Source of the DNA: Flavobacterium sp.
GTDB taxonomy: Bacteria; Bacteroidota; Bacteroidia; Flavobacteriales; Flavobacteriaceae
NCBI GenBank assembly: GCA_023251135.1
Contig: JAHEZJ010000012.1
Coordinates: forward strand, 1 to 64,000
Reading direction: 5' to 3'
Length of the DNA: 64,000 nucleotides
This document shows positions 20,102-28,378 of the stretch, piece after piece (within the stretch, counting starts at the first letter, position 1; every line of letters starts with the position of its first letter). Under the pieces are notes generated by a model. The model did no database searches. It was not told the DNA's origin and saw only the letters and a list, made by a program, of their open reading frames with translations. A program made the position numbers and the translations under genes.

Positions 20102-20109
20102 TATTTTTG
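20102..20109 (+). promoter_or_regulatory. Predicted -7 box (TATTTTTG) for deoC
   Basis: Consensus match 28 nt before the deoC ATG at 20137. It covers an in-frame TTG (20107) that could be mistaken for the start. Confidence 0.6.
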
Positions 20110-20136
20110 TCCCAATTCTCAGAACACGCACAAATC

Positions 20137-20880
20137 ATGAATGTTAAGCAATATCTGGACTCTACCTATTTAAAAACTGCTGTACAAGCCGGACTGTCAG
20201 AAGCAGAAAACACTCTTGTGGTTAAAAATGCTATTGAAGAAGCAATTCGCGAAGGCTTTAAATTAATCATGATTCGACCGGAACAGGTGGTTTTGGCGAA
20301 AGAAATGATTCATAAAGCCAATTCGACTTTGCTGGTGGGCACCGTTATTGACTTTCCTGAAGGTAGCTCAGATTTAGAATCTAAATTAAAAGAAGCAAAC
20401 AAAGCAATTGAAGACGGAGCAGATGATCTGGATTTTGTTTGCAACTATACTGCCTTTAAAGAGGGTGATGTCGATTTGGTGAAACAGGAAATTTTAGTGG
20501 GAACACAAATTGGTCTTGCCAATAATAAAACCGTAAAATGGATTATTGAGGTTGCGGCCCTAAATGATACCCAAATAATTCAACTTTCGGCACTGATTAA
20601 AAATGTAGTCATATCACATTTTAAAGAAGAAAACTATGCTTCGGTTTTTGTGAAATCGTCTACCGGTTTTTATAAAACTGAGAACGATTTGCCAAACGGA
20701 GCAACACTGCCAACCATTATAATGATGTTAGAAAACGCATCGCCTTTGCCGGTTAAAGCGGCCGGAGGAGTTCGCTCTTACGACGATGCCATAGAAATGA
20801 TTCGTTTAGGAGTAAAACGAATCGGAACCTCTGCTGCAAAAATAATCGCAGATGGAGGGAATACCCCAAATCAATATTAA
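20137..20880 (+). CDS. deoC: Deoxyribose-phosphate aldolase
   Basis: 247 residues. It cleaves 2-deoxyribose 5-phosphate to glyceraldehyde 3-phosphate and acetaldehyde in deoxynucleoside breakdown. Catalytic elements are visible: the Schiff-base lysine in FVKSSTGF (about K173), the second lysine in PVKAAGGVRSY (about K207), and the acidic residue in GADDLDFV (about D99). The start begins MNVKQYLDSTYLK. remB starts 18 nt after its stop, so remB may be transcribed from the deoC promoter, although the functions are unrelated. Confidence 0.95.
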   Translation: MNVKQYLDSTYLKTAVQAGLSEAENTLVVKNAIEEAIREGFKLIMIRPEQVVLAKEMIHKANSTLLVGTVIDFPEGSSDLESKLKEANKAIEDGADDLDFVCNYTAFKEGDVDLVKQEILVGTQIGLANNKTVKWIIEVAALNDTQIIQLSALIKNVVISHFKEENYASVFVKSSTGFYKTENDLPNGATLPTIIMMLENASPLPVKAAGGVRSYDDAIEMIRLGVKRIGTSAAKIIADGGNTPNQY

Positions 20881-20898
20881 ATAAAAACCCAAATTTAC

Positions 20899-23022
20899 GT
20901 GAATAAGATTTTCCTGTCTTGTATTTTAACCTTAACCACTTTGTTTGCTTTTTCGCAGGAAAATACAAACACCTCTATTAAACCCGGTTTTACCGCAGAA
21001 CAATTTCCGGTTTTCCCAAATTGCGAAAACCTTCAATCCAAACAACTGGAAAATTGTTTTTATAAAGAAGTACAGGATTTTGTGTTTCAAAATTATCAGG
21101 TACCCGAAAATCTAAAACAAGCTAACTACAAAGGAGAAGTAAAAGTGCTTTTTGAAGTAGATGCAAATGGAGAATTTAAAGTAATTTATGTAAATGCGGT
21201 TAACGATGCTTTGTCAGAAGAAGCGACACGTGTTTTTAAGAAATTCCCAAAAATAAAACCGTCTACCTATAACGGGAAACCAACCTATTCCAAATACACC
21301 ATTTCGATAGACATTCCGTTAAAAAGCGCCAATCAGCTTGCTGAGGAAGCGTTGGCAGCGGCTCAAATTTTAAAACCTCTTGAGAAACCAATGACCGAAC
21401 TGGATAGTATTGTGTACAAAAAATACAACAATCCGGAATTTGAAAGTCATTTGAATATTCCGTTTTCACACAGCTATTATGCACAGTTTGATGGAGCGAT
21501 GAATCAGGTGGGAAGTAACAATCATACCGCATCTAAGCCTTATACCTATACCGAAGTTTCGAAATACTACAATTTAAAAGCAGTCAATCAATCACTTCAA
21601 AAAAATGTTTCTAGCTGGCTGGGAAGAAAATTCTGGAACGAAAACATGGTTCAGATCCAGGGAGAAGACTATTGGCTGGCCCTAAATCCAATTGTGGACT
21701 TGCAAATGGGTAAAGCTTCAGATTTGGATGCTTCCTACACCTATGTCAATACGCGTGCCTTGAATTTTAGAGGAGGATTAGGGAAACAAATTAATTTTAC
21801 GACAACCATCTTTGAAAGTCAGGGAAGATTTGCAGGGTATTACAATGATTTTGCCGAAACCTTAAAGCCATCAGGAGGAAATCCGGCTATTCTTCCGGGA
21901 ATGGGAATTGCCAAACGATTCAAAACAGATGCCTATGATTTTCCTTTGGCAGAAGCGAATATTACCTACGCTCCAAGCAAAATCTTCGATCTGCAATTGG
22001 GTTACGGAAGAAACTTTATTGGTGATGGTTACCGCTCTTTGCTGGAAAGCGACGGGGCAAGTCCGTATCCGTATTTTAAAATCAACACCACTTTCTGGAA
22101 AATAAAATACACGAATACCTATATGTGGCTCAAAGATGTCCGCCCGGATGTTACATTGGAAAAAACCTATGCCACAAAATTTATGGCCAATCATTATTTG
22201 AGCTGGAATGTTTCGAATAAACTGAACTTAGGCTTTTTTGAATCGGTAGTCTGGACGGATACCAACAACAGAGGCTTTGATATTAATTTTGTGAACCCGA
22301 TTATTTTCTATCGTTCTGTAGAATTCGCTTCATCGTCAAGAAGTGGAAATGCACTATTGGGGTTAACTTCTAAGTACAAATGGAACAATAACGTTAATTT
22401 GTATGCTCAGTTTTTGTTGGATGAATTTTCATTGGGAGACATTAAAAGCGGAAATAATAGCTGGAAAAATAAATTTGGATACCAGATTGGAGCGAAGTAT
22501 TACAATGCTTTTAAAGTGAAAGATTTGTTATTGCAGTTCGAATACAACCATGTACGTCCGTATGTATACTCACACAGTGCGGTGATTACCAACTACGGGC
22601 ATAACAATCAGAGTGTAGGGCACCAATGGGGAGGGAATTTTAAAGAACTATTGGTGATCGGACGTTACCACAGAGGACGTTATTTTGCAGATGCCAAGTT
22701 TACCATGGGTACAAGAGGATTGGACTTTGATACTGCTGAGGATGGTTTTAACTACGGAGGTAATATTTACAAAAGTTATGATGAAAAACGTCCGTTCGAT
22801 AACGAGGTAAAAGTAGGGCAGGGGAATAAAACAAGCGTTTTTATTGCCGACATACAAGGAGGTTATCTGCTAAACCCAATGACGAATCTGAAGTTGTTTG
22901 GAAGTTTCCTATACCGAAACTTTGATCCTACAAAAGATACGGCGACAACTTTTAAGCAAAGTACGACCTGGTTTTCGATAGGATTGCGTTCGGATATCTT
23001 CAATTGGTATTTTGATTACTAG
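20899..23022 (+). CDS. remB: Gliding motility protein RemB (TonB-C-like N-terminal domain plus outer-membrane barrel)
   Basis: 707 residues with a GTG start. After the signal peptide (about 1-20, ends TLFAFSQ), residues about 50-145 resemble a TonB C-terminal/energy-transducer domain (GEVKVLFEVDANGEFKVI, DALSEEATRVFKKFPKIKP). Residues about 190-707 are a beta-barrel region similar to Wzi-type outer-membrane proteins, ending GLRSDIFNWYFDY. F. johnsoniae RemB is an outer-membrane protein linked to gliding, encoded a few genes from sprA. The assignment rests on context and remembered similarity; the exact molecular role is unknown. The TonB-C-like domain is on the periplasmic side of the mature N terminus. 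Confidence 0.78.
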   Translation: MNKIFLSCILTLTTLFAFSQENTNTSIKPGFTAEQFPVFPNCENLQSKQLENCFYKEVQDFVFQNYQVPENLKQANYKGEVKVLFEVDANGEFKVIYVNAVNDALSEEATRVFKKFPKIKPSTYNGKPTYSKYTISIDIPLKSANQLAEEALAAAQILKPLEKPMTELDSIVYKKYNNPEFESHLNIPFSHSYYAQFDGAMNQVGSNNHTASKPYTYTEVSKYYNLKAVNQSLQKNVSSWLGRKFWNENMVQIQGEDYWLALNPIVDLQMGKASDLDASYTYVNTRALNFRGGLGKQINFTTTIFESQGRFAGYYNDFAETLKPSGGNPAILPGMGIAKRFKTDAYDFPLAEANITYAPSKIFDLQLGYGRNFIGDGYRSLLESDGASPYPYFKINTTFWKIKYTNTYMWLKDVRPDVTLEKTYATKFMANHYLSWNVSNKLNLGFFESVVWTDTNNRGFDINFVNPIIFYRSVEFASSSRSGNALLGLTSKYKWNNNVNLYAQFLLDEFSLGDIKSGNNSWKNKFGYQIGAKYYNAFKVKDLLLQFEYNHVRPYVYSHSAVITNYGHNNQSVGHQWGGNFKELLVIGRYHRGRYFADAKFTMGTRGLDFDTAEDGFNYGGNIYKSYDEKRPFDNEVKVGQGNKTSVFIADIQGGYLLNPMTNLKLFGSFLYRNFDPTKDTATTFKQSTTWFSIGLRSDIFNWYFDY

Positions 23023-23138
23023 GATTTTTAATAAGATTTTTCGAAATAATTGTGTTAAAGATTTGCAAGTCCTTATTTTGTAAAGGTTTTATTGAAAAAA
23101 ATCTAATTTTATAGGTCTAAATTCTACAATCTAATTTG

Positions 23139-23146
23139 TACATTTG
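23139..23146 (+). promoter_or_regulatory. Predicted -7 box (TACATTTG) for the cytochrome oxidase cluster
   Basis: Consensus TAnnTTTG 35 nt before the TTG start of the heme O synthase gene. Confidence 0.6.
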
Positions 23147-23181
23147 CACCACTCAAAAAAAACATCCAAACAATTACCGTA

Positions 23182-24084
23182 TTGAACGCTACTAAAAATA
23201 CATTTTCAATAAAATCAATATTTACCGATTTCAAAGAGATTACTAAAGCTGGTTTAGCAATCAGTGTGTTGTTTTCTTCTGTTGCCGGATATTTATTGGG
23301 AGTTAATGAGGAACATCCTTTCAAATGGAGCGTTTTGGCAGTTTTGGCAATTGGAGGGTATTGCATGGTTGGGGCTTCAAATGCTTTCAATCAGGTGATC
23401 GAAAAAGACATCGATGCGTTGATGGATCGAACTAAAAATCGTCCGGTTCCTTCGGGGCGCATGTCTCCAACAATGGCTTTGTTTGTGGCGAGTTTGCTTA
23501 CTATTGTGGGTATAGCTTTGCTTTACACCATAAATGCCAAGTCGGCAATGTTTGCTGCCATCTCAATATTTTTATATACCAGTATTTATACCCCTTTAAA
23601 AACGGTAACTTCGTTATCGGTTTTTGTAGGTGCTTTTCCAGGGGCGATTCCTTTCATGTTAGGATGGGTTGCCGCTACAGGAGAATTTGGTATCGAAGCC
23701 GGAACACTGTTTTTGATTCAGTTTTTCTGGCAATTCCCTCATTTTTGGGCTATTGGATGGTTTTTGTATGAAGACTATGAGAAGGCTGGGATCTTTATGT
23801 TGCCAACCGGAAAAAAAGATAAAGGAACTGCTTTGCAGATTATTTTATATACAGTTTGGTTAATCATTGCTTCGTTACTGCCGGTTTTAGGCTATACAGG
23901 GCAATTGTTTATTACGCCAATAGCAGCAATTTTAGTGTTTTTATTGGGATTGTGGATGTTGTTTTATGCCGTGCGTTTGTATCAGTTAAGAACAGCAAAA
24001 GCAGCGAGAACATTAATGTTGGTAAGCGTTTCGTATATATCATTGCTGCAAATCGTATTTATAGTAGATAAATTTTTAAGATAG
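23182..24084 (+). CDS. cyoE: Protoheme IX farnesyltransferase (heme O synthase)
   Basis: 300 residues, typical length, UbiA-type prenyltransferase with about nine hydrophobic segments. The Asp-rich site is seen in ASNAFNQVIEKDIDALMDRT (N70, D78, D82), followed by NRPVPSGRM. It converts heme B to heme O for haem-copper oxidases. The start is TTG (23182), encoding MNATKNTFS; no nearer ATG precedes the first helix. It leads a run of oxidase genes, and the next gene starts 3 nt after its stop. Also named ctaB. Confidence 0.95.
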   Translation: MNATKNTFSIKSIFTDFKEITKAGLAISVLFSSVAGYLLGVNEEHPFKWSVLAVLAIGGYCMVGASNAFNQVIEKDIDALMDRTKNRPVPSGRMSPTMALFVASLLTIVGIALLYTINAKSAMFAAISIFLYTSIYTPLKTVTSLSVFVGAFPGAIPFMLGWVAATGEFGIEAGTLFLIQFFWQFPHFWAIGWFLYEDYEKAGIFMLPTGKKDKGTALQIILYTVWLIIASLLPVLGYTGQLFITPIAAILVFLLGLWMLFYAVRLYQLRTAKAARTLMLVSVSYISLLQIVFIVDKFLR

Positions 24085-24087
24085 TTT

Positions 24088-24687
24088 ATGGAAATGACAA
24101 TAACAAGAACAGAAACGGCAGCTGAAGATAAGCTAAGGAAAGCCAAATCGGCAAAACTTATCCTGTTATTCGCAATGGTAAGTATGACCATGATGTTTGC
24201 CGGACTTACAAGTGCTTTTGTGGTAAGTAAATCAAGAGCCGACTGGTTGAAAAACTTTGAATTGCCAACAGCATTTTATTACAGTACGGCAGTTATTATA
24301 GCGTGTAGTGTTACTTTTTATCTGGCTAAAAAAGCCATTCAGAAAGACAATAGAAGCGCTACTACAGCATTGCTTTTAGGAACTTTGGCATTGGGGATTT
24401 TATTCGTTGTACTGCAATTTGCAGGCTTCGGACAAATCGTAGAAAGCGGGTATTATTTCACCGGAGAAGGTAGTTCAATTACTACAACATTTTTGTATGT
24501 AGTAACCGTGACACACTTGTTACACTTGGCCGGAGGGTTAATTTCACTTTTAATTATAATTTATAATCATTTTAAACAAAAATACAATTCGACTCAAACT
24601 CTTGGTATAGAACTAGGTGCGATGTATTGGCACTTTTTGGATTTATTATGGTTGTATTTATTTTTATTTTTATATTTCTTTAAATAA
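24088..24687 (+). CDS. Cytochrome c oxidase subunit III (short form)
   Basis: 199 residues with five hydrophobic segments. The signature glutamate/histidine helices are YVVTVTHLLHLAGGLISLL and GAMYWHFLDLLWLYLFLFLYF. Subunit III stabilises the catalytic core of haem-copper oxidases. Spacing of 3 nt from cyoE indicates one operon. A second, longer subunit III gene follows directly; such doubled subunit III genes occur in Bacteroidota caa3-type clusters. Subunits I and II are not in the window. Confidence 0.9.
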   Translation: MEMTITRTETAAEDKLRKAKSAKLILLFAMVSMTMMFAGLTSAFVVSKSRADWLKNFELPTAFYYSTAVIIACSVTFYLAKKAIQKDNRSATTALLLGTLALGILFVVLQFAGFGQIVESGYYFTGEGSSITTTFLYVVTVTHLLHLAGGLISLLIIIYNHFKQKYNSTQTLGIELGAMYWHFLDLLWLYLFLFLYFFK

Positions 24688-24697
24688 GAAAAAAACG

Positions 24698-24705
24698 TAA
24701 ATTTG
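24698..24705 (+). promoter_or_regulatory. Predicted internal -7 box (TAAATTTG)
   Basis: Consensus match 24 nt before the long subunit III gene, in the 42-nt gap after the short one. It could allow separate expression of the downstream genes. Confidence 0.5.
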
Positions 24706-24729
24706 GGAACTTTTTAACGAATATCTTTT

Positions 24730-25713
24730 ATGGGAGCGACAGTTACTACTGCAAACAACGACGAAAAAACTTGGGGAGGCGGAGACATTCAGCCACTAGG
24801 AGCAAGTTATGGTAAAATGATGATGTGGTTTTTTATCGTATCGGATGCCTTAACATTCTCTGGATTCCTTGCCGCTTATGGCTTTTCTAGATTTAAATTT
24901 ATTGAAACCTGGCCTTTGGCTGATGAAGTGTTTACTCACTTTCCATTTATGCATGGCGTTGCGGCACCAATGTATTATGTGGCCTTAATGACTTTTATTT
25001 TGATTTTCTCATCTGTAACAATGGTTTTGGCTGTTGATGCAGGTCACCAATTGAAAAAAACAAAAGTTGCAATCTATATGTTCTTAACGATCATTGGAGG
25101 TTTAATCTTCGTGGGTTCTCAAGCCTGGGAGTGGAAAAACTTCATCAAAGGTGAGTACGGAGCAGTAGAAACAGCAGGTGGAAGTTTATTGCAGTTTGTT
25201 GATAAAGATGGTAAAAGAGTAGCTCTTGCTGATTTTGCAGTTAAATTGCCAGAACAAAGAGAAGCTTTAACAAGAAGCCATTCAACTTGGTTTATGGAAG
25301 ATGCTCAGTCACAGCCAACTTATACAGTTGCTGAAATCCAGGCTGGTTTTAAAGCACATCCTGAAGTTTTGATCAGAACAGAACAACTTACAGATAAAAA
25401 GAAAAAAACAGTTTTATCAAGAGAAGAATCTGAAACTCGTTTAGCTAGCGCTAAATATGTTGTAGAAGGAGCTAACTTGATTAGAAACGAATACGGAAAT
25501 AAATTATTTGCTGATTTCTTTTTCTTCATCACAGGATTCCACGGATTCCACGTATTTTCTGGAGTTATCATTAATATCATTATTTTCTTTAATGTATTAT
25601 TGGGTACTTATGAAAAAAGAAGAAGCTACGAAATGGTAGAGAAAGTTGGTTTATACTGGCACTTTGTCGATTTAGTTTGGGTATTTGTATTTACAGTTTT
25701 CTACTTAGTTTAA
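24730..25713 (+). CDS. Cytochrome c oxidase subunit III (long form with soluble insert)
   Basis: 327 residues. The N-terminal helices (MMMWFFIVSDALTFSGFLAA, YYVALMTFILIFSSVTMVLA, VAIYMFLTIIGGLIFVGSQA) and C-terminal helices (FITGFHGFHVFSGVIINII, GLYWHFVDLVWVFVFTVFYL) are canonical subunit III. Between the third and fourth helices lies a hydrophilic insert of about 110 residues (roughly 140-255; Lys/Glu-rich, KKKKTVLSREE) that is absent from ordinary subunit III proteins of about 200-270 residues. By topology the insert should face one side of the membrane as a folded or coiled domain. Its function is unknown. Confidence 0.92.
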   Translation: MGATVTTANNDEKTWGGGDIQPLGASYGKMMMWFFIVSDALTFSGFLAAYGFSRFKFIETWPLADEVFTHFPFMHGVAAPMYYVALMTFILIFSSVTMVLAVDAGHQLKKTKVAIYMFLTIIGGLIFVGSQAWEWKNFIKGEYGAVETAGGSLLQFVDKDGKRVALADFAVKLPEQREALTRSHSTWFMEDAQSQPTYTVAEIQAGFKAHPEVLIRTEQLTDKKKKTVLSREESETRLASAKYVVEGANLIRNEYGNKLFADFFFFITGFHGFHVFSGVIINIIIFFNVLLGTYEKRRSYEMVEKVGLYWHFVDLVWVFVFTVFYLV

Positions 25714-25731
25714 TTTTAGATTTTAATTATT

Positions 25732-26082
25732 ATGTCACACGAGCACGTATCAAATACAAAAAGAATCTGGTTTGTTTTTGCATTACTATCAGTAGTAACT
25801 ACAGTAGAAGTTATCCTTGGTATTTACAAACCTGGAGTATTAGAATTTAATCATTTTGTTGGTCTTAATTTATTGAACTGGATATTTTATATTCTTACAA
25901 TATTTAAAGCATATTATATAGTATGGGCATTTATGCACATGGAAGGTGAAAAAAGCAGCCTTAGATGGTCTGTGGTAGCACCGGTTATTTTCCTAGTTTT
26001 ATATTTATTGTTTATTCTATTGACAGAAGGACATTATATTTATGGGGTTTTTAAAGATTCTACTATTAAATGGAATTTTTAA
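25732..26082 (+). CDS. Cytochrome c oxidase subunit IV family protein
   Basis: 116 residues with three hydrophobic segments (WFVFALLSVVTTVEVILGIY, NLLNWIFYILTIFKAYYIV, VVAPVIFLVLYLLFILLTEG) and the family motif FKAYYIVWAFMHMEGE. This small prokaryotic subunit IV accompanies subunit III in caa3/bo3-type oxidases and aids assembly. It starts 18 nt after the long subunit III gene. A strong terminator follows, so the oxidase subunit operon ends here. Confidence 0.9.
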   Translation: MSHEHVSNTKRIWFVFALLSVVTTVEVILGIYKPGVLEFNHFVGLNLLNWIFYILTIFKAYYIVWAFMHMEGEKSSLRWSVVAPVIFLVLYLLFILLTEGHYIYGVFKDSTIKWNF

Positions 26083-26104
26083 CATGATATTAATTCGAAA
26101 AGAG

Positions 26105-26128
26105 TCCCGATAACATCGGGATTTTTTT
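26105..26128 (+). terminator. Terminator after the oxidase subunit operon
   Basis: TCCCGAT-AAC-ATCGGGA hairpin followed by seven Ts. Confidence 0.92.
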
Positions 26129-26135
26129 ATTTTTG
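26128..26135 (+). promoter_or_regulatory. Predicted -7 box (TATTTTTG) for the SCO-like operon
   Basis: Consensus TAnnTTTG that begins in the U-tract of the preceding terminator and lies 25 nt before the next ATG. Confidence 0.6.
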
Positions 26136-26160
26136 TACCTCAATAACTTCTGCAGATATA

Positions 26161-26802
26161 ATGAAAAAAAATATAGTTCTCTTTGTCCTTTTTGTTTTGC
26201 CAATTGTAGCTTATTTGTTTTTTGCTTCCGGTGTTAACAGCTTCACTACACTTCCCGTTATAACGCCAAAAATTGCCGATTTTGGTAATTGGAAATCGCT
26301 GGACGGTAAGAAAGTTTTATTGGATAAAAAGATCACCGTTTTGGGTTTTTCAGGATCTGAGATTTTAAGTAATCGAGGGAATTATTTCAACCTAAACGAA
26401 AAAATCTACAAACGTTATAATGGTTTTGAAGATCTTCAGTTTGTGATACTTTGTCCGCTCGGAACAGAGGCGGATGCGCAAAAAGTATTAGATGCACTTA
26501 AACCTTTTACAGATGTGAAAGGCTGGAACTTCGTTTTTGCTTCACCTGAGGAAATTCAAACATTTTACAATCAACTGCATTTAAAAGGAAAATTAGATCA
26601 GAATCTTGGGACACCGAATGTCTATATTGTAGACAAAGAAAGAAACCTAAGAGGAAGAAAAGATGCGGCCGAATACAAAGAAGGCTATGATACTTTTCAT
26701 CCTTCTGAGTTAAGCAATGAAATGCTCGATGATTTTAAAATTATTCTATACGAATATCGTGCTGCTCTAAAAAAGAACCACAACGCAACTAAGCAACTTT
26801 AA
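26161..26802 (+). CDS. SCO-like thioredoxin-fold protein lacking the CxxxC site
   Basis: 213 residues: one N-terminal membrane anchor (IVLFVLFVLPIVAYLFFASG) and a periplasmic domain. LDKKITVLGFSGSEILSNRG occupies the place where SCO proteins have the copper-binding CxxxC. The later parts also fit the SCO/thioredoxin fold (DLQFVILCPLGTEADAQKV, NLGTPNVYIVDKERNLRGR). The only cysteine, in VILCPLG, is mid-domain, so the protein probably cannot bind copper or do thiol chemistry as SCO does. It is followed 10 nt later by a canonical SCO gene. I infer a structural or assembly partner of that protein; the family name is not certain. Confidence 0.7.
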   Translation: MKKNIVLFVLFVLPIVAYLFFASGVNSFTTLPVITPKIADFGNWKSLDGKKVLLDKKITVLGFSGSEILSNRGNYFNLNEKIYKRYNGFEDLQFVILCPLGTEADAQKVLDALKPFTDVKGWNFVFASPEEIQTFYNQLHLKGKLDQNLGTPNVYIVDKERNLRGRKDAAEYKEGYDTFHPSELSNEMLDDFKIILYEYRAALKKNHNATKQL

Positions 26803-26812
26803 TCCTTGTATC

Positions 26813-27502
26813 ATGTTTAAAAATAAATCCTATATCGGTATTTCATTTATCATTTTAATCTTTGGAATTTATGCTGTACCTAAAATCGTTGACAGAATCA
26901 AAAACGGCGAAATTGTAAAAGGAAACCGTTTGGACAATGTAGGTGTGAAAACATCAAAAGCCGATGGTAAATTGATGAAGATTGGACCTGCTCCAAAATT
27001 CGAATTAACGAATCAGGACAACGCAAAAGTTTCGAATGAAACCTACAAAGGAAAAGTATATGTTTTAGAATTTTTCTTCACAACCTGTCCGTCAATCTGC
27101 CCGAAAATGAATTTGAGCATGTTGGAAATTGAAAAAACGTTCTTTGGAAATCCAAATTTCGGAATCGTATCCATTACCATCGATCCGAAACACGATACAC
27201 CGCAAGTTTTAAAAGACCATGCGAAGTTGTTAGGAGTGAAATCATCCACCTGGAATTTCTTAACGGGAGATAAAACGACGATCATGGAACTGTCTAACAA
27301 AGGCTTTAATTTGTATGCAGGAGAGAACGAAAAAGTAAGCGGAGGTTTTGAACATTCAGGTTTGTTTGCTTTAATTGATAAAGACGGAAATATCCGTTGC
27401 AGAAAAGATGAATTTGGAAATCCAAACATCTATTATGACGGATTAGACAAAAAAGGCGTAAGAGAAATACAGGAAGACATTAAAATATTATTAGAAGAAT
27501 AA
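26813..27502 (+). CDS. SCO1/SenC family copper chaperone for cytochrome oxidase
   Basis: 229 residues: membrane anchor (about 6-24), then a thioredoxin-like domain with the copper ligands in FFTTCPSICPKMN (C92 and C96) and the conserved histidine in GGFEHSGLF. The segment VSITIDPKHDTPQVLKDHAK is typical of the family. SCO proteins deliver copper to the CuA centre of subunit II or reduce its cysteines. It sits in an operon with its cysteine-less paralogue upstream and DUF420 2 nt downstream, consistent with an oxidase assembly unit. Confidence 0.93.
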   Translation: MFKNKSYIGISFIILIFGIYAVPKIVDRIKNGEIVKGNRLDNVGVKTSKADGKLMKIGPAPKFELTNQDNAKVSNETYKGKVYVLEFFFTTCPSICPKMNLSMLEIEKTFFGNPNFGIVSITIDPKHDTPQVLKDHAKLLGVKSSTWNFLTGDKTTIMELSNKGFNLYAGENEKVSGGFEHSGLFALIDKDGNIRCRKDEFGNPNIYYDGLDKKGVREIQEDIKILLEE

Positions 27503-27504
27503 AA

Positions 27505-28047
27505 ATGGAAGATCATTCATTAGAAAAAAAATACAGTAAGCTTATTGTTGCCGTTTCAATTGTAATTCCGCTAGTAGTGGCGATACTGTTTGGAGTGAAA
27601 TTAAAAGATTTTGGAGTTAATGTAGAACCGCTTTCTTTTCTGCCTCCAATTTACGCTACCACAAATGGTATTACGGCTGTAGTTTTGGTTTGGGCGGTAT
27701 TGGCTATTAAAAATGGAAAACGCAAGCTTCACGAGCGTTTAATGACTTTTGCGATCGCGCTTTCAGTTGCCTTTTTAGTAATGTATGTGGCGTATCACTT
27801 GACTTCCGATTCTACTAAATTCGGAGGAGAAGGAGCAATCCGTTATATCTATTTCTTTATTCTGGTTACTCATATTTTATTGTCTATCGCGATTATCCCA
27901 TTGGTGTTAATTACTTATGTACGTGCACTTGCAAAACGTTTTGACAGACATAAAAAAATTGCAAAAATTACCTTCCCGCTTTGGCTTTATGTTGCCGTTA
28001 CCGGGGTTGTAGTTTATCTAATGATTTCTCCTTATTATGCGCATTAA
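27505..28047 (+). CDS. DUF420 family integral membrane protein
   Basis: 180 residues with about five hydrophobic segments (LIVAVSIVIPLVVAILFGV, LPPIYATTNGITAVVLVWAVLAI, LMTFAIALSVAFLVMYVAYH, IYFFILVTHILLSIAIIPLVL, LWLYVAVTGVVVYLMI). Histidines lie at helix ends (KLHERLM, YVAYHLTSD, VTHILLS), a pattern seen in DUF420/YozB proteins found beside oxidase assembly genes. The exact role is not established. Its end overlaps the next gene by 11 nt. Confidence 0.88.
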   Translation: MEDHSLEKKYSKLIVAVSIVIPLVVAILFGVKLKDFGVNVEPLSFLPPIYATTNGITAVVLVWAVLAIKNGKRKLHERLMTFAIALSVAFLVMYVAYHLTSDSTKFGGEGAIRYIYFFILVTHILLSIAIIPLVLITYVRALAKRFDRHKKIAKITFPLWLYVAVTGVVVYLMISPYYAH

Positions 28048-28303
28048 AAATAATAATATTCAAACCTTAAAATCCAAATTCCAGGCAATTCTATTTGGAA
28101 TTTGTTTTTTCTTCATTGGAATTTCAGCAAATGCACAATGCGCGATGTGTCGTGCGGCACTTGCCGGAGATTCAAATATTAAAAAAGCAGAAGCGGTAAA
28201 CAACGGAATTGTTTATTTAATGGTCATTCCGTACTTACTGGTGGCTGTAATAGGTATCCTGATCTACAGAATGTACCAATCTAAAAAGAAAAAAGATAAT
28301 TAG
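28037..28303 (+). CDS. Small single-helix membrane protein with CxxC motif
   Basis: 88 residues: a signal-like hydrophobic segment (about 17-33, ending ANAQ), then CAMC (C35, C38) directly after the predicted cleavage site, a short linker, one transmembrane helix (NGIVYLMVIPYLLVAVIGILIY) and a Lys-rich tail (KSKKKKDN-like). It overlaps the DUF420 gene by 11 nt, so the two are coupled. The CxxC next to a copper-chaperone gene suggests metal or thiol chemistry in oxidase assembly, but this is inference. I do not recognise a named family. Confidence 0.75.
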   Translation: MRIKNNNIQTLKSKFQAILFGICFFFIGISANAQCAMCRAALAGDSNIKKAEAVNNGIVYLMVIPYLLVAVIGILIYRMYQSKKKKDN

Positions 28304-28305
28304 TC

Positions 28306-28378
28306 AATTAGAAAATTAGATAATGAATTACCACATTACCTAATTTTCTAATTACCTCATTAACTAATTACCTCATTA
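28306..28378. repeat. AT-rich inverted repeat between convergent genes (possible bidirectional terminator)
   Basis: AATTAGAAAATTAG (28306-28319) and CTAATTTTCTAATT (28340-28353) are exact inverted 14-mers. Related words such as TTAGATAATGA and AATTACCTCATTA fill the rest of the gap. A similar repeat cluster is at 56709-56815. Confidence 0.8.
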
